DNA from: Gordonia prachuapensis
Lineage (GTDB): Bacteria; Actinomycetota; Actinomycetes; Mycobacteriales; Mycobacteriaceae
Assembly (NCBI RefSeq): GCF_036350515.1
Contig: NZ_JAZDUE010000013.1
Coordinates: 1 to 64,000 of the forward strand
Direction: 5' to 3'
DNA: 64,000 nt
How positions within the stretch are numbered: the stretch's first letter is position 1; each line of letters opens with the position of its first letter. A program made the translations under genes and the position numbers. Shown one piece after another: positions 1 through 7,529 of the stretch. The notes beneath the pieces were generated by a model. It ran no database searches. It was not told where the DNA came from and saw only the letters and a list, made by a program, of their open reading frames with translations.

Positions 1-96
1 GGCTTCTACAATCACCAACGCCGCCACAGCGCGATCGGGATGGTGAGCCCGGTCGACTACGAGAACGCCGCGCGCACCGAACCCAAAGCCGCATAG
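1..96 (+). CDS. IS3-family transposase OrfB, C-terminal fragment
   Basis: The window opens inside this gene. The first 32 codons give the last 31 residues of an IS3-family DDE transposase plus a TAG stop. The segment YNHQRRHSAIG followed by SPVDYE is the usual end of the rve catalytic domain in this family. The rest of the gene and the OrfA partner lie outside the window, so I cannot say whether the element is intact. The insertion matters for the next gene, whose 5' end it removed. Confidence 0.85.
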   Translation, partial: GFYNHQRRHSAIGMVSPVDYENAARTEPKAA

Positions 97-127
97 AGGA
101 GTCCTCCACGATTCCGGGGGAACCACA
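1..127 (+). mobile_element. Right end of an IS3-family insertion sequence
   Basis: After the transposase stop at 94-96, about 30 bp remain before the amidohydrolase coding sequence resumes. This stretch contains TCCGGGGGAACCA (113-125), the kind of GC-rich terminal repeat found at IS3-family ends. The exact last base (about 124-127) is uncertain because the left end is outside the window and no target duplication can be tested. Confidence 0.6.
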
Positions 128-1147
128 TTTCGCATAGACACCCACCATCACCTCATCCCGCCGTCATACCGGGCAGCCTTGGCGGCGGCGGGAATCGACG
201 CCGCCGGAGGACGCGACCTGCCGGACTGGAGTCCGGACACATCAATCGAGACGATGGACGCCTTGGCCGTGCAGACCGCCATCCTGTCGGTGTCCACCCC
301 GGGGACGACTTTCCTCGACGACGCAGCGGCCGCCTTGCGTCTTGCGAGCGAACTCAACGACTACAGCGCAGACCTTGTCCGAGACAGTCCACAGCGATTC
401 GGGTTCCTCGCAACACTTCCCACTCCTCACGCAGACCTCGCGACTGCCGAAGCAATCCGTACGCTCGACGACTTGCACGCCGATGGCGTGGTACTGCTGG
501 CCAACTCGGCCGGCCAATACTTGGGGGAGCCCGGTCTCGAGCCGTTGTGGTCCGTACTCAACGCCCGCAAAGCCGTCGCTTTCATTCATCCCGCCGAGCT
601 ACCGGGCCCGGCGGTCTCCGGGGTCCCGCCGTTCGCCGCGGATTTCCTCCTGGACACCACTCGCGCCGCATACCTGCTCGTACGCAACAAGATCCGGGAG
701 CAGTATCCGGATATACGTTTCCTCCTCAGCCACGGCGGCGGATTCGTACCGTACGCCGCTCACCGAATGGCCATTGCTATCGCAGGCGACACAGGTCGCA
801 GCATTCTCGACATCCTCGACGATTTCCGCACCTTCTACTTCGACCTCGCACTGACCGCCAGTACCGCATCGTTGCCAAGCCTTCTCGCGTTCGCTCAGCC
901 CGGAAACATCACTTTCGGCTCTGACTGGCCGTTCGCCCCACTGACCGCTGGTTCCTACTTCGCTGCCAACCTGGAGAACTACCCCAACCTCAGCACGCAA
1001 CAGCGTGACGCCATCGAATGGTCCAACGCTGCACGATTGTTCCCACGATTCGACACCGAAACCGGACCGTCGGCGGCGCCGCGCAACGTTAGGGGTGCGG
1101 CGCGCCGCAAGGTGATGCGGGCGGTCAGCAAGGCATTGCAGCCGTAG
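128..1147 (+). CDS. Amidohydrolase (amidohydrolase_2 / ACMSD-like), 5'-truncated
   Basis: Metal-dependent hydrolase or decarboxylase of the amidohydrolase_2 superfamily, a TIM barrel that acts on aromatic or small organic acids. Visible ligands are the HxH motif THHH (encoded at 140-151), FIHPAE, LLSHGGG and the late Asp in FGSDWPF. The frame is open through the HxH motif back into the IS3 end, but it holds no ATG, GTG or TTG between the upstream stop (44-46) and TTG 179. TTG 179 lies beyond the HxH motif. I infer that the insertion removed the native start codon and promoter, so a product begun at 179 would lack two metal ligands and probably be inactive. The substrate cannot be told from the sequence. 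Confidence 0.75.
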   Translation, partial: FRIDTHHHLIPPSYRAALAAAGIDAAGGRDLPDWSPDTSIETMDALAVQTAILSVSTPGTTFLDDAAAALRLASELNDYSADLVRDSPQRFGFLATLPTPHADLATAEAIRTLDDLHADGVVLLANSAGQYLGEPGLEPLWSVLNARKAVAFIHPAELPGPAVSGVPPFAADFLLDTTRAAYLLVRNKIREQYPDIRFLLSHGGGFVPYAAHRMAIAIAGDTGRSILDILDDFRTFYFDLALTASTASLPSLLAFAQPGNITFGSDWPFAPLTAGSYFAANLENYPNLSTQQRDAIEWSNAARLFPRFDTETGPSAAPRNVRGAARRKVMRAVSKALQP

Positions 1148-1545
1148 AGGCGCGATCCAGATGCGCCCACGATCCGGGAACCCCGCAATCACTGACTATC
1201 GGCCGAGGGTTGGAGGCCAACGCATGCAAAAGGGGCTTCCGTTGATTCGTCACTGTGACGTTTCTAGCAGTTGCGGAAGGCGCCGGGTGGGGCCGCGCAC
1301 CGAGTCGGCGTACGAGCGAAAGCCAGAGACTCGACGCGCCGCGCGGAACCGGAGTCGTCTGTTGTCAATCGCCGACAGAACCGCCGCGAGATTCGCCAAC
1401 TCGATGAATCGTTGCCAATTGGGGTGATCATCGACACTCGTCGAGTATTCACCTGTTTTGTGAACTCGATAGGAAACGCGCCGATAAGATACATTATGTC
1501 AAGTAGACTGCTGCATATTGCGCTGCGGTGCAACGAGATTCAGTC
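1148..1545. other. Gene-free stretch left of the Tn7-like element
   Basis: I see no convincing coding sequence, RNA gene or mobile element here. Open frames exist on both strands but have no recognisable domain, start signal or start-stop context. Near the right edge, 1507-1520 reads GACTGCTGCATATT. This matches 13 of 14 bases of the reverse complement of part of the 30 bp repeat that accompanies the toxin-antitoxin operons further right, so it may be a decayed copy of that repeat. Confidence 0.4.
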
Positions 1546-1552
1546 TGTCGGA

Positions 1553-1612
1553 TGACACGGTAGATGGGAGTTTGACACGATAGATCGGAGTGAGTGACAG
1601 ATACCTGGGAGT
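1553..1612 (+). repeat. TnsB-binding-like end repeats, tnsA side (3 copies)
   Basis: Three direct copies of an 18-19 bp motif lie at 1553-1571, 1573-1591 and 1595-1612. The first is TGACACGGTAGATGGGAGT and the second TGACACGATAGATCGGAGT, a 17 of 19 match. The third keeps TGACA and GGGAGT with one base fewer between them. The centre-to-centre spacing is about 20-22 bp. The same motif recurs inverted at 10696-10823, which supports a role as paired transposon ends. Confidence 0.65.
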
Positions 1613-1705
1613 CGTCTTCCTCGGCCATGACGTTTCAGTTGAGCGACTCGGCCCGCGGCTCGGTCGCGACCTCGCAAGTCCGTTCAGGCATGACAGAGTG
1701 GTCTG

Positions 1706-2308
1706 GTGCGCAAAGTACGACACCGGTGGAACCACAACACCCATTACTACGACATGGCGCTCGCCGCCGCGCCGCCCCGCGCACGCACCGCTCTCGACGT
1801 TGGCACGGGTGACGGGCTGCTGGCGGTACGCCTCGCTGAGAAGTTCTCTGATGTCACTGGCCTGGACTCCGATGCCGACATAGTCAACAGCGCTCAATCA
1901 AGTAACGTCGCCGACGTCAACTGGATCACTGGCGATGTCCTCACCTACGACTTACCCGAGGCGCACTACGATCTCGTTGCTGCTGTCGCCACTGTCCATC
2001 ACTTCCCCGATCTGACGGTCGGCTTGCAGCGCCTCGCGGACCTGACCGCCCCCGGCGGCGCGCTGGTCGTAATCGGCTGCGCTCGCAGTTCGACATTACG
2101 CGACTACGCCTTTGATGTCCTCGGAGTTGCTCAGCACCAAGTTCTTTCACGCACGCGCGGCTTCTGGCAACACAACGCCCCCGTCCAGATGCGGTCTCCG
2201 CATACGTACACCGAGGTTGAACAGATCGCAGCCGCGATGCTACCCGGCATGGGGTGGCGACGTCTCCCGCTGTGGCGATACGCCATCACGTGGAGCAAGC
2301 CTAAGTAG
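1706..2308 (+). CDS. Class I SAM-dependent methyltransferase
   Basis: A 200-residue protein with a Rossmann methyltransferase core. Motif I is ALDVGTGDG (about residues 29-37), an acidic strand-2 end follows in VTGLDSD, and motif IV/post-I appears as YDLVAAVATVHHFPD. The opening RWNHNTHYYD is typical of small actinobacterial methyltransferases, so the gene looks complete from the GTG at 1706; the ribosome site is weak. It lies 94 bp inside the proposed transposon end and ahead of tnsA, a usual cargo position. The substrate is unknown, and nothing suggests a DNA methyltransferase. Confidence 0.8.
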   Translation: MRKVRHRWNHNTHYYDMALAAAPPRARTALDVGTGDGLLAVRLAEKFSDVTGLDSDADIVNSAQSSNVADVNWITGDVLTYDLPEAHYDLVAAVATVHHFPDLTVGLQRLADLTAPGGALVVIGCARSSTLRDYAFDVLGVAQHQVLSRTRGFWQHNAPVQMRSPHTYTEVEQIAAAMLPGMGWRRLPLWRYAITWSKPK

Positions 2309-2438
2309 CAAAGTAGAGGAGCACCACTCCGTTCACTTTCACCACGTCGTCGCCCACCTCAGGGCTGGGTGTCGGCTCGTTGTCGTACCCCCGTCGTACT
2401 CTCCCAACTGATCACGGAGATAGATCGGAGGAATCGCG

Positions 2439-3221
2439 ATGGGCACGGAGACAGTGCACGATACCGAGTCGTTAGCCGGCGCGCCTGTACGCCAAGGTAC
2501 GGTTTCGTGGATATCGGCAGGCGGGAGCCTTCGCTCTGAAATCGCTTCTGCTGCTTTGCTTCACGCCAAGATGGAGAAGGCGCTTCCCTTCCGTTCTGGA
2601 GTTCAGTACCAGAACCGACGCAACCGACACTCCCGGCAGTACGTGTCTCCACAACGATCGCATGTCTGGTGCGAATCGGCGGTGGAGGCCGATGCGCTCC
2701 TCGTCCTTGAGTTCGAAGGGGATGCCCAACAGATCGCCTCCCAACCGATGAAACTTGTGTTCGCGGACGGCACGGACCACGTACCAGACTTCCTCGCGTT
2801 GCTGAGATCTGGCGATCAGGTCGTATACGACGTCAAGCCGTCTGGACGAATGACCGATGAAGCACGGGAACAGTTCCGCAAGACTGCCGAGCTGTGCGCA
2901 TCAATCGGCTGGAAGCATCAAGTCCTGAACGAGCCCGCGCCTGCGCTTCTCCAGAATTTGCAATTCCTCCGCCCCGCCCGGCATGGCCACTATCATCCGT
3001 CGCCTTCCGAATTCGAGCGCATCCGCGAAGTCTTCAACGACGGCGTGCCGTTCGGTGACGGAACAATCATGGCCGACCTCCAACATCCCTACCGCGCAGC
3101 CGCTCACGTGCGCCACCTGCTCTGGCACCGATACCTCGATGCCGACCTCTCCGTGCCTGTCTCCCCCGAATCGGTGCTTCGCACGACCCGGAACGAGGAA
3201 CCATGCAACTGCGGCGCGTGA
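2439..3221 (+). CDS. tnsA: TnsA-like transposon endonuclease
   Basis: A 260-residue protein related to the N-terminal domain of Tn7 TnsA, a restriction-endonuclease-fold nuclease that cuts the 5' strands at the transposon ends. The expected catalytic residues are in place: Glu79 (CESAVE), Asp117 (HVPDF) and Lys133 (YDVKP), spaced nearly as in Tn7 TnsA (E63, D114, K132). With TnsA present the element should move by cut-and-paste rather than by cointegrate formation. ATG 2439 has a strong GGAGG 8 bp upstream. The gene overlaps tnsB by 19 bp, so the two are probably translationally coupled. Confidence 0.9.
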   Translation: MGTETVHDTESLAGAPVRQGTVSWISAGGSLRSEIASAALLHAKMEKALPFRSGVQYQNRRNRHSRQYVSPQRSHVWCESAVEADALLVLEFEGDAQQIASQPMKLVFADGTDHVPDFLALLRSGDQVVYDVKPSGRMTDEAREQFRKTAELCASIGWKHQVLNEPAPALLQNLQFLRPARHGHYHPSPSEFERIREVFNDGVPFGDGTIMADLQHPYRAAAHVRHLLWHRYLDADLSVPVSPESVLRTTRNEEPCNCGA

Positions 3222-5212
3222 ACTTGGGGGACGTCATTTCGTGGGATGGACGCGACTGGATCGTTGACGCCCACGGCCGCAACGGCTCCAGGCTGAACCC
3301 GGTCACGGATGGAACGCCAAGATGGGTTGACATGGCCACCATCTCTCATGACGACTCATTTGAGTACCACGGTGGTAGTGATGGTCACAGCGGCGCAGCT
3401 GCCGACCGCATCCAGCTCGCCATGCTCGATTCGGCCACCCGCGCTGACGCACTCTTCTGGTTGCAACACCTGACCGAGGCTCGCTTCGGCGTGGTCGACC
3501 CGCATGATCCCGATGCTCTGCCGCGCGACGGTTACGGACCAGACACGACTATCGAAGGTCGGATGGAACGCAAAGCGCAGGAACTCAATGCCGCGGGAAT
3601 CAAGACCTCACGAACGAGCCTGTTCCGCAAGGACGCTCAGTATCGTGCTGACGGCATCCTTGGCCTTATCGACGGTCGCCGTGCCAAGGAATCCACGGGG
3701 CAAAAGATTCCACAGATAGTCGATGATGCGGCGCACCGGGTCATCGCTGAGCATCTCGGCGCGACGACCCGCGATGTCCTGTACTACCTCGATAAGGTCA
3801 AACAACGAGTCCGCCGTGACAACCCCGACACCGACGTCAACTGGCCCAGCGACCGCACTCTTCGACGATGGCTCACTCCCCTCCTCGACGCTGCCGGGCT
3901 CACAAAGTCGGCTCAGCACAGAAGAAGCGAAGGTAACCGGCCAAAACGCGCGTTCCAGCCGATTCTCGCGACCTATCCAGGGCAGTTCGTCGAGATCGAC
4001 TCGAACACACTCGATGTTGAGGCGGTCATGCCCGACGGCAAGGTCATCCGCCCGTACATGACGGCGGCAATAGACGTGTTCACCGACAGTGTCGTTGGCT
4101 TCCACATTCACGGCGGTGCCCCATCATCGACCGACCACGCAATCCTGTTCGCACGCATGGTCAGTCCGCGTCGCGCAGTTGATCGGATCGATCATGAACT
4201 TTCACTGGGCAATTCGAAAGCGCTGCCGGGCCCAGCAATGATCGCTATGGGACAGGCGAACTCAGAGGCTCCCGCGATGCCGTTCATCGCTGTCGAAACG
4301 CTGACGATGGACCGGGGAAAGGACTTCCTCGCCAGCCGCGCGGCAGCAGAAACACTGGGATGGAGCGTCATCGACGCCCCGCCGCATTCTCCCACTGCAA
4401 AGCCCCACGTCGAGCGGTTCTTCAGGAGCGTCAACAGCCTTTTTCTCTCTCGGATCGACAGCTACGTTGGCAACTCCCCCGAGCACCGCGGCCGCGCCGA
4501 ACGTGCAGCGATGCCGTTCGCGTCGCTTGTCGATCAAATGTGGGCCTTCATCGTCACCGTGTACCAGAATCGCCCTCACTCGGGGTTAGTACTGCGAGAG
4601 CATCCCGGACGAACTTTCACACCCAACCAGATGTACGCAGCCTCGTTCGACGCCACCGCAGGCATCCCACTCCCCTTCTCCGACCGCGACTACATCGCGC
4701 TCATGCCGCGGAACGAACGCACTATTCGCTCGGATGGCGTGCACCTCGGCAACGAAATCTACGACTCGCCCGAGCTCAACGACCTGCGGACGCGAAGCGG
4801 CAAATTCGAAGTGCGCCAGGATCCCTACGACCCAGAACGCGTATGGGTTCGCCACCCGGACAGTTCAGAGTGGATCACGTGCCACGCCCGAAGCATTCGA
4901 CTGGCTGCACTCCCATTCGGCTCCCGAACATCGGCAAACCTCGGAGCGACGGAGCAGGCCGTCGACCCACACACTCAGTGGTCGCAGGACTTTCTCGATG
5001 CCGAGTCCGCCCGTGTGGCAGCGAAACAGGCCAGCACGAAGAAGTCGCGCAAGTCGACAGACTCAAAGGCCGAGAAGAAGGCGACGAAGACAGCCGCGGA
5101 GAAGGCTAATCGAAAACGAGACACCTTGCCTCGACCAGTGGAATCGACTCCGACTTTGTTGCCCCAGGCCGTACCCATTCGTCAGCATCCCGACGACTAC
5201 ACAATTGCGTGA
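3203..5212 (+). CDS. tnsB: TnsB-like DDE transposase
   Basis: A 669-residue transposase of the TnsB/MuA/TniA group. It binds the end repeats and carries out 3' strand cutting and joining. The catalytic triad is visible as Asp266 (VEIDSNT), Asp370 (TMDRGKDF) and Glu404 (KPHVERFF). Upstream is a helical DNA-binding region that includes RTLRRWL. Downstream are a beta-barrel region and a Lys/Ala-rich tail (about residues 605-655) that could contact TnsC. The length fits the family. It starts inside the end of tnsA and is followed closely by tnsC, forming one operon. Confidence 0.93.
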   Translation: MQLRRVNLGDVISWDGRDWIVDAHGRNGSRLNPVTDGTPRWVDMATISHDDSFEYHGGSDGHSGAAADRIQLAMLDSATRADALFWLQHLTEARFGVVDPHDPDALPRDGYGPDTTIEGRMERKAQELNAAGIKTSRTSLFRKDAQYRADGILGLIDGRRAKESTGQKIPQIVDDAAHRVIAEHLGATTRDVLYYLDKVKQRVRRDNPDTDVNWPSDRTLRRWLTPLLDAAGLTKSAQHRRSEGNRPKRAFQPILATYPGQFVEIDSNTLDVEAVMPDGKVIRPYMTAAIDVFTDSVVGFHIHGGAPSSTDHAILFARMVSPRRAVDRIDHELSLGNSKALPGPAMIAMGQANSEAPAMPFIAVETLTMDRGKDFLASRAAAETLGWSVIDAPPHSPTAKPHVERFFRSVNSLFLSRIDSYVGNSPEHRGRAERAAMPFASLVDQMWAFIVTVYQNRPHSGLVLREHPGRTFTPNQMYAASFDATAGIPLPFSDRDYIALMPRNERTIRSDGVHLGNEIYDSPELNDLRTRSGKFEVRQDPYDPERVWVRHPDSSEWITCHARSIRLAALPFGSRTSANLGATEQAVDPHTQWSQDFLDAESARVAAKQASTKKSRKSTDSKAEKKATKTAAEKANRKRDTLPRPVESTPTLLPQAVPIRQHPDDYTIA

Positions 5213-5226
5213 GGAGTCTTGCGAGC

Positions 5227-6231
5227 ATGAATAACTTCACGGCGCGCACCGCCGCGAGAAAGACGAGTTTGAACGGCCTACGGCAGCGTTTCGACACGCA
5301 AGTCGTACGCCCGCAATCGCTGCAACGCAAGGATTTCGATCAACTCGATACCGTCGCACAGTCGGCCTACGACGACCAACGCCTCCAATGGTTCAGCAAC
5401 GGCCTGATCGTCAAGACGCCGGCGCTTCGCCGACTCACCACGACTGGCCTCGCACTGATGCGCATGCACGACCCCGGATCTGTCGGCGAACGCGGAATCG
5501 TGCTGACAGGTCCACCGCACATCGGCAAGACCACCGCTCTCATCCGCCTTGCCGCAGAGATCGAAGCTTGGATGTGTAAGCGAAATCCCGATTTCCGCGA
5601 TCAAGGACACGTACCGGTCGCGTACATCGAGATGGAACCCAAGGCTTCACCGAAATCGATTGCGAGCGCGATCCTCAACTTCTACGGCATCCCGCACAGC
5701 TTCAAGTCCGCGACGCAACATCAACTCACCGACCTCGCGCTGGACGCACTTCGCCGACACCACACGCGAGTCCTCATCATCGACGAACTCCAGATGCTTA
5801 AGCTCGACGGCAAGACGGGAGACGACGCAATCAACTCACTGAAGACGATCATGAACGACTCCGGCTCTATCTGCGTCTTCGCCGGCGTCGACCTCCTCGA
5901 AGGACTATCAAGTCGCCCAGCCGAACAGATCATGGCCCGATGCCAAGTGACACAGATGCGGCCGTTCCTCGGCAGCGACGACAGCTCGCGCGGACAATGG
6001 GCGGCGCTGGTCAACTCCCTCGGCACCGCCATGCAACTACTCGATGCAGAGCCCGACCACCTCGCGCCGTTCGCCGACATTCTGCTCACGATGAGCAACG
6101 GCAAGATCGGCGATCTTCGCAGCATCCTGGCACTCGCGATGGCGGGCGCCATCGACGACCGCGAAGAGACTGGCAGCGAATCAATCACGCAGGACCATCT
6201 GATCGGCGTGGGACAGATCGGGGTCGCATGA
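5227..6231 (+). CDS. tnsC: TnsC-like AAA+ ATPase
   Basis: A 334-residue AAA+ regulator of the TnsC/TniB group, which links target selection by TniQ to the TnsA/TnsB transposase. Walker A is GPPHIGKTT (about residues 95-103) and Walker B is LIIDELQ (Asp186-Glu187). A sensor-1-like segment, ICVFAGV, follows. I chose ATG 5227 because AGGAG lies about 10 bp upstream; a GTG at 5209 would add six residues and overlap the tnsB stop. The stop overlaps the tniQ ATG (ATGA at 6228-6231). Confidence 0.9.
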   Translation: MNNFTARTAARKTSLNGLRQRFDTQVVRPQSLQRKDFDQLDTVAQSAYDDQRLQWFSNGLIVKTPALRRLTTTGLALMRMHDPGSVGERGIVLTGPPHIGKTTALIRLAAEIEAWMCKRNPDFRDQGHVPVAYIEMEPKASPKSIASAILNFYGIPHSFKSATQHQLTDLALDALRRHHTRVLIIDELQMLKLDGKTGDDAINSLKTIMNDSGSICVFAGVDLLEGLSSRPAEQIMARCQVTQMRPFLGSDDSSRGQWAALVNSLGTAMQLLDAEPDHLAPFADILLTMSNGKIGDLRSILALAMAGAIDDREETGSESITQDHLIGVGQIGVA

Positions 6232-7031
6232 CGATCGACCGACTACCGCGCCAACTTATCCCCGTGCGCTACGTTCACTTCGAAACTCCGAACTCGTACC
6301 TACGACGTCTCTGCACGGCCAACTCGATCGACCACTCGTGGATGCTGAGCCTGGTCAAGAAGCGCAGGGTCTCCGCGCGCAGTGGCGCAACAGAACTCGG
6401 CAGAGTCATAGCGGAACTGGGTGGTCCCGATTCCGCCATGTTCGTGCGTGCTCACGAACGGGCGCTACGCGGACACCCCAACACACGCGGACCGTGGGAC
6501 AAGCAGGCTGCATCGAGAGTCGCGTGTCTGTCGTGCACCGCTGGCCACCAGGTTGTCACTTACCCGCACATCCGTTTCATGTTCTGCAGGCGGCACGGTC
6601 GGTGGCTCGGCGACAATCAGCGGCCCGGTGTTCTCGACGCCGATCTCTGGAAGGCTGAGTGTCGGCTTCGTCGGCTGGTTTCGGCCGGGAGCGTCGACCG
6701 GGAACTGTACGAGACAGCTTGGGAACTTGTGCGTGATCACTACTACCTTATGGACACCGGCACCCGGCCACGACGCTTTCAGGTCGCGCAGGATCAGGAG
6801 GGCTTCACTCTGGGTACGGACGATCGCGTTGCTCTCTTCCCCGAAACTGCCCGAGTGATTAGGACGATCGCCAACCTTGCAGTCACGAATACATCGATCT
6901 CTGGTCGGTGGGCCGGCGCCTCCACGCGTGGCCGCTTGTCGGCCGCATTCGAGTGGGCCGGAGACGAACGGTGGATGCTCATCGAGGGAGCCCACGACCT
7001 CCTGGGTCGTCGTCACGCCCTCGCCAGCTGA
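6228..7031 (+). CDS. tniQ: TniQ/TnsD-family target-selection protein, short form
   Basis: A 267-residue TniQ-domain protein. The N-terminus (LPRQLIPV ... ETPNSYLRRLCTANSI) is the standard TniQ opening. A zinc-binding site is formed by Cys100-x2-Cys103 and Cys120-x2-His123. At 267 residues it is much shorter than Tn7 TnsD (about 500) and lacks a long sequence-specific C-terminal region. It is closer in size to Tn5053-type or CRISPR-associated TniQ proteins. No Cas gene or separate TnsE/TnsF is visible, so what it recognises is open. It is coupled to tnsC by an ATGA overlap. Confidence 0.88.
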   Translation: MTIDRLPRQLIPVRYVHFETPNSYLRRLCTANSIDHSWMLSLVKKRRVSARSGATELGRVIAELGGPDSAMFVRAHERALRGHPNTRGPWDKQAASRVACLSCTAGHQVVTYPHIRFMFCRRHGRWLGDNQRPGVLDADLWKAECRLRRLVSAGSVDRELYETAWELVRDHYYLMDTGTRPRRFQVAQDQEGFTLGTDDRVALFPETARVIRTIANLAVTNTSISGRWAGASTRGRLSAAFEWAGDERWMLIEGAHDLLGRRHALAS

Positions 7032-7042
7032 CTTCGATGCGA

Positions 7043-7363
7043 TCAGCCGTCGACTGTGATAGTCCAACGCTGGGACTTCGAATCGCCTGACTCGGTCCAG
7101 GACGCGTCGATCTGGACCGAACCGCTCCTCAAGGGGATAGCAGTCCAACTCCGTGAAGAGTCTGCCTCGATAGTCACTGGCTCGGTCGGTGGATCGAAAT
7201 GAAGACTGGCATCATCTAAACCAGCAACCGTGAAGGTAAGGTCCTCTGCTGCAACGTCACCCGTGTTCGTGACTACCAACCTATTGGCGAGCGTCCGATA
7301 CTTCATTTTCCCGTTCTTATCGATACCTTGTTGTTCAGTTCGATGATCGTGGTGCCATCTCAA
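7043..7363 (-). pseudogene. DUF4062 gene, C-terminal fragment (split by IS21)
   Basis: About 106 residues on the minus strand with no start signal of their own, ending 11 bp from the convergent tniQ stop. They form a beta-rich domain (alternating NRLVVTNTGDV, LTFTVAGL and WTITVDG) that looks like an immunoglobulin-type or sandwich module. Joining this fragment across one copy of the 6 bp duplication to the fragment ending at 10016 gives an uninterrupted frame. This is therefore the 3' half of the DUF4062 gene cut by the IS21 element. The role of the domain is unknown. Confidence 0.75.
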
Positions 7364-7364
7364 T
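7359..7364. repeat. IS21 target-site duplication, left copy (CTCAAT)
   Basis: CTCAAT lies directly outside the left end of the IS21 element at 7365. The same six bases follow the right end at 10016-10021. A 6 bp duplication fits IS21-family transposition (4-8 bp) and shows both ends are intact. Confidence 0.9.
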
Positions 7365-7390
7365 TGTCAGCGGTCACGTAATTCCTCAGG
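7365..7390 (+). repeat. IS21 left terminal inverted repeat
   Basis: This 26 bp end starts TGTCAGCGGTCACG and ends TTCCTCAGG. It matches the reverse complement of 9990-10015 except for AG against GA at positions 5-6. Two more internal copies of GTCACGTAATTCC follow at 7406 and 7429. Confidence 0.92.
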
Positions 7391-7529
7391 TTGATGGGGT
7401 TGTCCGTCACGTAATTCCCCACCTGGCCGTCACGTAATTCCCCACCCTGGGGTGTGTCGGCCGGGGTTCGGGTGCGGCTACAGGTTCGCTTCTTGCAGGG
7501 TCTCCTACCGGCCCTGGAAGGGGCCCGTG

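Noticed and set aside
1264..1533. Small open frames of about 90 codons between the amidohydrolase and the transposon
   Set aside because: They overlap on both strands, show no domain or ribosome site, and have no coding character I can support.
2439..7031. CRISPR-associated (guide-RNA-directed) transposon
   Set aside because: No Cas12k, Cascade gene or CRISPR-like array was seen in or around the element, and a TniQ alone does not make a CRISPR system.
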